Assembly: GCA_964348665.1 (NCBI GenBank)
Contig: CAYGDP010000041.1
Location: forward strand, 1 to 15,857
Source: CAYGDP01 sp964348665
GTDB lineage: Bacteria; Verrucomicrobiota; Verrucomicrobiia; Palsa-1439; CAYGDP01
DNA: 15,857 bases
Reading direction: 5' to 3'
The notes under the pieces were generated by a model. It did no database searches, was not told where the DNA came from, and was given only the letters and a program-made list of their open reading frames with translations. A program made the position numbers and the translations under genes. Positions 6,294 to 12,765 of the stretch are shown here, piece by piece (position 1 is the first letter of the stretch; each line of letters starts with the position of its first letter).

Positions 6294-6980
6294 TCATTTG
6301 TGCTCAATAAGCCGATATCCGACACTGCGCACGGTCTCGATGCAATCCGCCGCTTTCCCGAGCTTTTCTCGCAACCGTCTCACATGCGTGTCCACCGTCC
6401 GGCTATCCACGTCGCCCGCATACCCCCACACATCCGCCAATAACCGCTCGCGCGTCTGCACCCGCCCGCGTCGCTCCATCAGCGTCGTCAGCAATTTAAA
6501 TTCCATCGCCGTCAGCTCGAGCGGTTTCCCTTTCAACGTCGCTTCGTGTTTGTCAAAATCCACCGTCAAATCTCCCGCCTTCAGTACCTTGCTCGCCGGT
6601 TCTTCCCCTCGCGCACGACGCAGCACGGTCTTCACTCGCGCCACCAATTCGCGCGGACTGAACGGTTTGGTCACATAATCATCCGCGCCCAATTCCAGTC
6701 CCAGCACGCGATCTACTTCCTCGGCCTTGGCCGTCAGCATGATGATCGGGATCGCCGCCGTTTTCGAGTCAGATTTGAGGCGTTTGCAAACCTCCAACCC
6801 ATCGAGCTGGGGCAACATCAAATCCAGCACGATCAACACGGGCGACAACTCGCGCGCCTTCGCCAGCGCATTCAGCCCGTCGCGCACCACAACGGCATTG
6901 TACTCCGCGCGTTTCAGGTTGTAGCTCACCAGCTCCGCCACGTCCCGTTCGTCTTCCACAATCAAAATCGTTTCCGCCAT
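6294..6980 (-). CDS. phoB: PhoB-like response regulator, OmpR/PhoB family
   Basis: A 228-aa DNA-binding response regulator. The receiver domain (about 4-118) has E9/D10, phospho-acceptor D53 (VLDLMLPQLDG), T83 (MLTAKAEE) and K105 (VTKPFSPRELVARV). The winged-helix output domain (about 130-226) shows the typical PhoB ending (SRTVDTHVRRLREKLG, IETVRSVGYRL). Next to phoR and upstream of a pst block with a Pho box, PhoB is the best name. The start at 6980 (MAETILIVEDE) fits the family. An in-frame GTG at 7031 would add 17 unconserved residues, and neither start has a strong ribosome site. Phosphorylated PhoB would bind the pstS-upstream site and perhaps the palindrome in its own upstream region. 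Confidence 0.94.
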   Translation of the reverse strand: MAETILIVEDERDVAELVSYNLKRAEYNAVVVRDGLNALAKARELSPVLIVLDLMLPQLDGLEVCKRLKSDSKTAAIPIIMLTAKAEEVDRVLGLELGADDYVTKPFSPRELVARVKTVLRRARGEEPASKVLKAGDLTVDFDKHEATLKGKPLELTAMEFKLLTTLMERRGRVQTRERLLADVWGYAGDVDSRTVDTHVRRLREKLGKAADCIETVRSVGYRLIEHK

Positions 6981-7110
6981 GTCGCGCTTATAGCTGAAAC
7001 CAACGCGCACGCCAAACAGATTTCCCACCACTATCGCTCAACCCTAGACCGACGCCCGCGAACTGTATCCGCCGCGTCGTCCTCCAAACAGCGTGGCGGA
7101 TAAATTTGGC

Positions 7111-7134
7111 GGACACGCGAATGACCGCGAAAAT
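7111..7134 (+). repeat. CGAAT-type dispersed repeat, partial copy 1
   Basis: The segment ACGCGAATGACCGCGAAAA matches the copy at 12736-12765 at 17 of 19 positions (ACGCGAATGAACGCGAATT). It has the same period-10 CGAAT layout. It lies upstream of phoB, in the divergent intergenic region. Confidence 0.5.
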
Positions 7135-7157
7135 CAATCGTTTCCACCCTCCAGCTG

Positions 7158-7199
7158 ATTCTCGCTTTTGTATGACAGCTGTCACACAAAAACGAGAAT
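7158..7199. promoter_or_regulatory. 42-bp near-perfect palindrome in the phoB upstream region
   Basis: Two 21-base arms meet at the centre CAG|CTG, and 19 of 21 pairs match. Each arm, read outward from the centre, begins CTGTCAT (minus) or CTGTCAC (plus), identical to single half sites of the E. coli Pho box, followed by ACAAAA. The second tandem half site of a normal Pho box is missing on both sides. Both mismatches become G-U wobbles in a minus-strand RNA. It may be an operator for divergent control of phoB and the Memo gene, or an RNA hairpin in the phoB leader. Confidence 0.65.
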
Positions 7200-7289
7200 T
7201 TGAAATATCATCGCTTCCATTGGACAAGCAAGCTAGACATTGCGAAGCTTGACTTTCGCCTCTTGGCGGCGAAACTTGGCTGAATTCGA

Positions 7290-8798
7290 ATGGACAACTT
7301 TACCATTGGTTTTGGAATCGGCAGCGGGGTGGCGCAACGCCCGCAACAGCCGAGCGTCCGTCTGCCGGCAGTGGCGGGGCAATTTTATCCTGCGCAGCCG
7401 GGTGAGTTGGTCGCGATGGTTGATAACTGCCTTGCCGAAGCACCTATCTCAACAGAAACGGTCGGCACGGTGCGCGCGATGATTTGTCCGCATGCAGGTT
7501 ACAAATTCAGCGGCAAAGCCGCCGCGGCAAATTTCAAGCTGCTTAAACCCAACCAATTCGCGCGGGTGATCGTCATCGGGCCGAGTCATTACCATCGGTT
7601 TCGTGGCGCGAGCGTCCCCAACTACAGTGCGTTTCGAACACCGTTGGGCGACGTGCCAGTGGATCGCGCGGCCTGTGCGGCGTTGCGGCGTTGCTCCGCG
7701 GTGAACGACGATCTCGCTGCGCACGGGCGCGAACATTCGATTGAAGTTGAACTGCCGTTCTTACAACGGACTCTCGGCCAGTTTCAACTTGTGCCAATTG
7801 TAACGGGCGAGATGCAGCGCGCGGGGCAAGCGGCTTTGGCGGAAGCGCTCGCGCCGCTGTGGGACGAGCGCACATTGTTGGTCGCGTCGAGCGATTTTTG
7901 TCATTACGGCCCGAACTTTCGCTTTCAACCATTTGGCACCGGCGAGCACGATCGTATCGCCAATCTCGATGCCAGCGCGCTCGACCAAATCCAGGCCCTC
8001 AATCCCACGGGGTTCGCTGCCAACGTCGCGCTCACCCACAACACCATTTGCGGCCATGTCGCCATCGGCCAACTGCTTGCGCTGGCGTCCCGCGCGGGAG
8101 GACTCCGCGCCACGCAGACCAGTTATTATATGTCTGGCGACCTTTTCAGTGACTATCAAAATTCTGTCAGCTATGCCTCGGTGGTTTTCTCCGATGGCGG
8201 TCACGCTGCGGTGGAATCCAACAGAAATCTTAGCGAGGAAGAACAAAAGGTTTTGCTGCGCGAGGCGCGCGCGTCAGTCGAGCAAGCCGTCATTCATCGG
8301 GATCACACTCCCAAAGTGGCATCCCGCTCTGCGGGATCTCTGCCCGATAAATTTCTGCGTGCCGGCGCAGCGTTCGTCACGCTCACGCGCAAAGCCGACG
8401 GCCAACTGCGCGGCTGTCGCGGCAGTATCGTACCGCTCGAACCATTGATTTACTCGATCCGGCGCAGCGCCATCGAGGCGGCGGTGCAGGACCCTCGGTT
8501 CGCGCCCGTTGCTCCCGATGAACTGCCAGGCCTGGATTTGGAAATCAATGTCTTGCATCCGCCGCAGCTTGTCCGTGGCATCGAAGATTTTGTTCTCGGC
8601 AAACACGGTCTCATTCTAAGCGTTGAGGATCGGCGCGGTCTCTTTCTGCCGGAGGTGATGACGCGCCAAAACTGGTCACCGGAAGAAACGCTCGCCCATC
8701 TTTGCAACAAAGCCGGCGTTCATCCGCAAGCGTGGCGCAACGGCTACACTCTCTACACGTTTGAGACCCAGGCATTTGGAGAAAACCACCACGGATGA
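7290..8798 (+). CDS. Fused Memo (AmmeMemoRadiSam B) and AMMECR1 (AmmeMemoRadiSam A) protein
   Basis: A 502-aa cytoplasmic two-domain protein. The Memo-like domain (about 20-305) carries PHAGYKFSG (H68), GPSHYH (H100), EHSIEVELPF, SSDFCHYG and NTICGH (C254). H68, H100 and C254 correspond to the iron or copper site residues of human MEMO1. The AMMECR1 domain (about 312-495) carries the conserved LRGCRGSI (C376) and QNWSPEETL. The two are commonly encoded with a radical SAM partner as the AmmeMemoRadiSam system, whose biochemical role is unresolved; no radical SAM gene is seen here. The stop overlaps the next gene's start (ATGA). The start ATG lacks a clear ribosome site. A 7-bp palindrome encodes part of the linker after the first AMMECR1 helix. 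Confidence 0.93.
   Translation: MDNFTIGFGIGSGVAQRPQQPSVRLPAVAGQFYPAQPGELVAMVDNCLAEAPISTETVGTVRAMICPHAGYKFSGKAAAANFKLLKPNQFARVIVIGPSHYHRFRGASVPNYSAFRTPLGDVPVDRAACAALRRCSAVNDDLAAHGREHSIEVELPFLQRTLGQFQLVPIVTGEMQRAGQAALAEALAPLWDERTLLVASSDFCHYGPNFRFQPFGTGEHDRIANLDASALDQIQALNPTGFAANVALTHNTICGHVAIGQLLALASRAGGLRATQTSYYMSGDLFSDYQNSVSYASVVFSDGGHAAVESNRNLSEEEQKVLLREARASVEQAVIHRDHTPKVASRSAGSLPDKFLRAGAAFVTLTRKADGQLRGCRGSIVPLEPLIYSIRRSAIEAAVQDPRFAPVAPDELPGLDLEINVLHPPQLVRGIEDFVLGKHGLILSVEDRRGLFLPEVMTRQNWSPEETLAHLCNKAGVHPQAWRNGYTLYTFETQAFGENHHG
8321..8337. repeat. 7-bp inverted repeat inside the AMMECR1 domain
   Basis: ATCCCGC (8321-8327), loop TCT, GCGGGAT (8331-8337). It encodes SRSAG at about residues 345-349, in a loop of variable length between the first helix and the core strand of the AMMECR1 domain. 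It is weaker than the other coding palindromes but has the same kind of position. Confidence 0.45.
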
Positions 8799-10030
8799 AT
8801 CGCCGCCAATTTCTGGCTACGACGGCGGCGAGCGCCGGTGCGTCTGCGATGGGCGTGTTTGCCGCCGAGCCGAAACCGCGCCGGCTCTTGTTGCGGTCGT
8901 CGTGGCAAACGATCAACATTGGCGACATTGCGCACACGCCGGGAATGCTCGCCGCGCTCGAAAAACATCTGCCCAAAGTTGAGGTGACGCTCTGGCCGAA
9001 TCAACTATCGGATAGCGTGGAGACGATGCTGCGCGGCCGATTCCCAAAATTGCATATCGCCAAGACCGCCGAGGAGAAGAATGCCGCGATGCGCGAGTGC
9101 GACTTTTGCCTGCACGGTTCGGGGCCGGGACTGGTGGGCTGGCGGGAATTGGAAAAGTGGCACGCGACGGGCAAGTCCTACGGGTTTGGTGGGGTGACGC
9201 TCAACGATGGGGAACTCAAAGATCGCCGCGATCTGCTCGCAGGCGCAAAATTCGTTTTCTGCCGTGACACGCTCTCGCTCGAAGCGCTCAAGGCCAGCGG
9301 CATCGTGGGGCCGCGAATGGAGTTCGCCCCTGACGCGACGTTTTACCTCGATCTACGAAATGACAAAACCGCAGACGCGTTCTTGAAAGAGCAAGGGCTG
9401 GAGACGAAGAAGTTCACCTGTTTTGTTCCGCGCCTGCGTTGGACGCCGTATTGGAAGGAAGGTCGCAAATATGCTCCGGAAGAACTCGCGCGCAAGGAAG
9501 CCGAGAATGAAAAGCATCGCGAGGCCGATCACACCAAGATGCGGGCGGCGATCGTCGCCTGGGTGCGCGATACCGGCAACAAAGCTCTGCTCTGTCCGGA
9601 AATGACATATGCGGTGGAACTGCTGCGTCCGCTCCTCTTCGATCCGTTGCCCGATGATGTGAAACCGCGCGTGATTGTGCGTCCCGCGTATTGGCTGACC
9701 GATGAAGCCGCTTCAACCTATGGGCGCGCGGCAGCGGTTGTCAGTTTCGAGATGCACTCCCCGATCATCGCCGCTTCGCAGGGCACGCCGGCGATTTACC
9801 TGCGTCAGCCCACCGACACGCGCAAAGGCCAAATGTGGCGCGACATTGGATTGAAAGACTGGATCTTCGAGATTGACGATGCCACCGGCGAGCAGATTGC
9901 GGCGGCTTTACTTAAAATCCACACCGATTCCGCCGAAACGCAGGCAACGCTCGACCGCGCGATGCGGTTCGTCAAACAACGACAGACTGAAACCATGATT
10001 CTCCTGGATAAAGTGGCAGGAGCGGTGTAA
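8795..10030 (+). CDS. Polysaccharide pyruvyl transferase family protein with Tat signal
   Basis: 411 aa. The N-terminus MNRRQFLATTAASAGASA is a twin-arginine signal (RRQFL) with an Ala-rich h-region and likely cleavage near VFAA, so export to the periplasm is predicted. The rest resembles the polysaccharide pyruvyl transferase (CsaB/WcaK-like) family: NIGDIAHTPGMLAAL near the start (about 41-55), CDFCLHGSGPGLVGW, FCRDTLSLEALKASG, and the C-terminal FEMHSPIIAASQGTPAIYLR with the conserved His. Known family members transfer pyruvate from phosphoenolpyruvate to sugars inside the cell; an exported one would need another donor or function. It is coupled to the Memo-AMMECR1 gene by a 4-bp overlap. 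Family assignment is good, reaction uncertain. Confidence 0.8.
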   Translation: MNRRQFLATTAASAGASAMGVFAAEPKPRRLLLRSSWQTINIGDIAHTPGMLAALEKHLPKVEVTLWPNQLSDSVETMLRGRFPKLHIAKTAEEKNAAMRECDFCLHGSGPGLVGWRELEKWHATGKSYGFGGVTLNDGELKDRRDLLAGAKFVFCRDTLSLEALKASGIVGPRMEFAPDATFYLDLRNDKTADAFLKEQGLETKKFTCFVPRLRWTPYWKEGRKYAPEELARKEAENEKHREADHTKMRAAIVAWVRDTGNKALLCPEMTYAVELLRPLLFDPLPDDVKPRVIVRPAYWLTDEAASTYGRAAAVVSFEMHSPIIAASQGTPAIYLRQPTDTRKGQMWRDIGLKDWIFEIDDATGEQIAAALLKIHTDSAETQATLDRAMRFVKQRQTETMILLDKVAGAV

Positions 10031-10040
10031 GGGCGAAGAG

Positions 10041-10070
10041 ATTCGCGTGCATTCGGGTGGATTCGCGGTT
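10041..10070 (-). repeat. CGAAT-type dispersed repeat, copy 2
   Basis: On the minus strand it begins AACCGCGAATCCACCCGAAT and matches the copy at 12736-12765 at 25 of 30 positions, in opposite orientation. It fills most of the 51-base gap between the pyruvyl-transferase-like gene and the MFS gene. Confidence 0.65.
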
Positions 10071-10081
10071 AAAAAGAGGTT

Positions 10082-11425
10082 GTGAGCCAGGCGCCGCTTC
10101 CAGAAGACCGCCCCGAGGGGGAGATCGTTGAAACCCGCCCCACGCCGGATGATGGCGGTGATCCGAAGCATGACCCTTATGCGGCGTGGCGGGTGCGCAG
10201 CTTCGCTCTTTTCGCCATCGGCGGGTTCTTCGCCAATGTCGGCTCGCAAATGCAATCCGTCGCGGTCGGCTGGGAACTCTACGAGCGGACGGGCAGCGCG
10301 ATGTCGCTCGGCTGGGTTGGGCTGGCGCAGGGATTGCCGATCATGCTGTTCGCGCTCATTGGCGGACAGGTGGCAGATCGCTGGGACCGACGCTGGCTCG
10401 TGATGGGGGCGCAATTGGTTATGATCGGTTGCTCCCTGCGGTTGGCTTGGATATCACATCATTGGGAGATGCTGGCGAAAGTTTCCGACGCGGCGCCGGT
10501 GTGGTTGGTATATGAGACACTCTTCCTGAATGGCGCGGCGCGCGCGTTTGGCTGGCCAGCGGGAGCCGCCTTGTTGCCACTGCTGGTCTCGAAGAAAACC
10601 TTCAGCAACGCCGTGACATGGCGAAGCACGGTTTTTCAAGTGGCGGCAGTCAGCGGCCCCGCCGTTGGCGGATGGCTGATCGCCTTTCATCATAGCGCCA
10701 CTGTGGTGTATCTGGCGGACGCGGCGCTCACGTTGACGTATTTTCTTTTCATCACGTTCATTCGTTCGCCGCGCGTGGAACGGTCGAGTGAAACGCCATC
10801 CTTTGGTTCATTGACCGCGGGCTTTCGGTATTTGGGACAGAATAAAGTTGTTCTGGCCGCAATTGCGCTCGACCTTTTCGCCGTGTTACTGGGCGCCGCC
10901 GATTCTCTGTTGCCGATTTTTGCCAAGGACATCCTTCATGTCGGCCCGCAAGAATTGGGCTGGTTACGGGCGGCGCCCGCGGTTGGCGCGTTTGTGATGG
11001 CGATCACGATCGCGCATCAGCCACCGTTTCGACACGCGGGTCGCGCGCTTCTCTGGGCGGTGGCGGGGTTCGGGGTCGTAACGATCGTCTTCGGTGTTTC
11101 GCACTGGTTCTGGCTTTCGATGTTGATGCTGGCCTTCAGCGGCGCGCTCGATAATGTCAGCGTTGTGATTCGTCACAGCCTCGTGCAACTGCGGACTCCC
11201 GACGCGATGCGTGGACGCGTCAGCGCAGTCAATAGCATCTTTATCAGCAGCTCGAACGACCTGGGTGGATTCCGCGCGGGCGCGATGGCCCAAGCATTTG
11301 GGCCGGTCATCTCCGTGGTCGCCGGCGGGATTGGCACGATTTTAGTCGCGCTGGCGGCGGCAAAACTCTGGCCGGAGATCCGCAAGCTCGGCAAACTTCA
11401 CGAGGAAGAAAAACGATCGAGCTAA
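10082..11425 (+). CDS. MFS transporter, EntS/MFS_3-like
   Basis: A 447-aa inner-membrane transporter with about 12 hydrophobic segments after a roughly 38-residue acidic cytoplasmic N-terminus. Family signs include GSQMQSVAVGWELYERTGSA (first helix), the loop 2-3 motif GGQVADRWDRRWLV, TFSNAVTWRSTVFQVAAVSGPAVGG (about 170-200) and the late MRGRVSAVNSIFISSSNDLGGFRAG. These are typical of the MFS_3 (enterobactin-exporter-like) group. The substrate cannot be read from sequence. The start is a GTG at 10082 just after a CGAAT repeat; AGAGG is only two bases away, which is closer than usual. A later start cannot be ruled out, but the next Met codons fall inside the first membrane segments. Confidence 0.88.
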   Translation: MSQAPLPEDRPEGEIVETRPTPDDGGDPKHDPYAAWRVRSFALFAIGGFFANVGSQMQSVAVGWELYERTGSAMSLGWVGLAQGLPIMLFALIGGQVADRWDRRWLVMGAQLVMIGCSLRLAWISHHWEMLAKVSDAAPVWLVYETLFLNGAARAFGWPAGAALLPLLVSKKTFSNAVTWRSTVFQVAAVSGPAVGGWLIAFHHSATVVYLADAALTLTYFLFITFIRSPRVERSSETPSFGSLTAGFRYLGQNKVVLAAIALDLFAVLLGAADSLLPIFAKDILHVGPQELGWLRAAPAVGAFVMAITIAHQPPFRHAGRALLWAVAGFGVVTIVFGVSHWFWLSMLMLAFSGALDNVSVVIRHSLVQLRTPDAMRGRVSAVNSIFISSSNDLGGFRAGAMAQAFGPVISVVAGGIGTILVALAAAKLWPEIRKLGKLHEEEKRSS

Positions 11426-11483
11426 CATCGTTTGCCCTTTCGCTCCGAATACTTCCCCTCACCGTCCATTTCCTATAAATCTA

Positions 11484-11505
11484 AAATGTTATAATTATAA
11501 CATTT
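11484..11505. promoter_or_regulatory. Perfect 22-bp AT-rich palindrome
   Basis: The half AAATGTTATAA is followed directly by its exact reverse complement, with no spacer. It sits about 60 bases after the MFS stop and 240 before the ATPase start. It looks like a dimeric repressor site; an AT-only hairpin acting as a terminator is possible but would be weak. Confidence 0.5.
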
Positions 11506-11629
11506 GTGTTTATCTGGATTTCATCGAGGATTGATGGCCTTCACGAGAGATAAGGATTGGGTGACCACTTCAATTGCCGGGGCTTATAAAAAAATGTGGA
11601 CCTGGTAATTGGCATTGGCCGGTGCGACA

Positions 11630-11657
11630 TTGTTCTCCATTTCCCTCTTCTGATAAT
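11630..11657 (+). promoter_or_regulatory. Candidate promoter for the ABC ATPase genes
   Basis: TTGTTC (11630-11635), a 16-base spacer, and GATAAT (11652-11657). The -10 is good (five of six), the -35 matches only in TTG. Transcription would start near 11664, leaving a leader of about 80 bases before the ATPase start. Confidence 0.4.
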
Positions 11658-11743
11658 TCAACGGCCGCCAGATTGAGAAAAATACGGAGTAGAGCGAACC
11701 CTCTCGACTTTCTCGCGAGAGACTCCTACTATTCCCCACCGTG

Positions 11744-12736
11744 ATGACTGCAAACGGCGTTCTTCTCGATGTGCTCGACTTGCGCGTCTCGTTCTATACG
11801 GACGAGGGCGAGGTGCGCGCGGTGGATGGGGTGTCGTTCTCGATCAAGAAAGGCGAGACGCTGGCGTTGGTGGGCGAATCGGGTTGCGGAAAGAGCGTGA
11901 CGGCCATGGCGCTGGCCAAGCTCGTCGCATCGCCCCCCGCGCGGTATCAGAGCGGGGAAATTTTGCTTGATGGCGAAGATGTGCTGAAAATGAGCAAGGA
12001 CCGGTTGCGCGCGATTCGTGGCGCAAAAATCTCGTATGTGTTTCAAGAGCCTTCCTCGGCTCTCAACCCCGTCTTTCGTGTAGGCAACCAAATCAAAGAA
12101 GCTTTGCAGTTGCATCGGCCCGACGCAGCGACCGATGAGGAGGTCATCAAGATGTTGAAACTCGTCGGCATACCCGCCCCGGAGCAGCGCTCGCGCGATT
12201 ATCCGCACCAGCTTTCGGGGGGGATGCAGCAACGAGTCGTGATCGCGATGGCGTTGGCCTGTCAGCCGGCGTTGTTGGTTGCGGACGAACCAACGACTGC
12301 GCTCGACGTGACGATTCAAGCCCAGATTCTTGATTTGCTCAAGGATTTGAAAGCCAAACTCGGCATGGCGATCCTGCTCATCACCCACAACCTCGGCATC
12401 GTCGGCGACCTTGCCGACCGCGTCTGCGTGATGTACGCGGGGCGCGTCGTGGAGCAATCGCCGGCCGCCACTCTGTTGGCAAAACCGCTGCATCCCTACA
12501 CACTCGCGTTGATGCGCTCGATTCCGCGTCTCGGCCACGAAGCCGACCGCCTCGAATCCATCTCCGGCAGCGTGCCAAACCCAACTCGATTGCCGGTCGG
12601 ATGCAAATTTCATCCGCGTTGCGACCGCGCACAAGCCGATTGCGCGCGTGACCCCGAACCGCCGCTGGTTACGACAGACGACCGCGCCGTGCGCTGTCCG
12701 TATTGGGAAAAGCCGGAGTTGAAAAGGAGCATTTGA
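11744..12736 (+). CDS. Oligopeptide/dipeptide ABC transporter ATP-binding protein, OppD/DppD-like
   Basis: A 330-aa cytoplasmic ATPase. Walker A GESGCGKS (44-51), Q loop at Q101 (VFQEPSSALNP), signature LSGGMQQ (157-163), Walker B ending LLVADEP (D181/E182) and the switch His H215 (LLITHNLG) are all intact. The C-terminal oligo-HPY extension follows with Cys 287, 293, 300 and 318, typical of the peptide/nickel importer subfamily. The start is ATG 11744; the GTG directly before it (11741) is an alternative. There is no recognisable ribosome site. It is followed by its OppF-like partner, but no permease (OppB/C) or binding-protein gene is present, so the ATPases must serve membrane subunits encoded elsewhere. 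Confidence 0.92.
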   Translation: MTANGVLLDVLDLRVSFYTDEGEVRAVDGVSFSIKKGETLALVGESGCGKSVTAMALAKLVASPPARYQSGEILLDGEDVLKMSKDRLRAIRGAKISYVFQEPSSALNPVFRVGNQIKEALQLHRPDAATDEEVIKMLKLVGIPAPEQRSRDYPHQLSGGMQQRVVIAMALACQPALLVADEPTTALDVTIQAQILDLLKDLKAKLGMAILLITHNLGIVGDLADRVCVMYAGRVVEQSPAATLLAKPLHPYTLALMRSIPRLGHEADRLESISGSVPNPTRLPVGCKFHPRCDRAQADCARDPEPPLVTTDDRAVRCPYWEKPELKRSI

Positions 12737-12765
12737 ACCACGAATGAACGCGAATGAACGCGAAT
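12736..12765 (+). repeat. CGAAT-type dispersed repeat, copy 3
   Basis: It begins AACCACGAATGAACGCGAAT and continues with a further ACGCGAAT, a 10-base period (CGAATGAACG twice). It starts at the last base of the OppD-like stop codon and contains the start codon of the next gene. Copies at 10041-10070 (inverted) and 7111-7134 are related. Confidence 0.7.

Larger units (their letters stand above)
6981..7289. other. Divergent intergenic region between phoB and the Memo-AMMECR1 gene
   Basis: 309 bases without a convincing gene. It holds a CGAAT-type repeat copy (7111-7134), a 42-bp palindrome (7158-7199), a -10-like TATCAT at 7206-7211 facing right and a small hairpin with arms TTTCGCC (7254-7260) and GGCGAAA (7268-7274) just before the rightward gene. 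Promoters for both divergent genes are expected here, but I cannot place them firmly. Confidence 0.5.
11426..11743. other. AT-rich intergenic region upstream of the Opp-type ATPases
   Basis: About 318 bases with no credible gene and visibly lower GC than its flanks. It contains a perfect 22-bp palindrome (11484-11505), a promoter candidate (11630-11657), and near the ATPase start a small inverted repeat, CTCTCG (11701-11706) with CGAGAG (11716-11721). No obvious terminator for the MFS gene is seen unless the AT palindrome serves as one. Confidence 0.5.

Noticed and set aside
6981..7031. GTG start at 7031 for PhoB
   Set aside because: It adds 17 residues outside the receiver fold; the family normally starts a few residues before the first strand, as at 6980.
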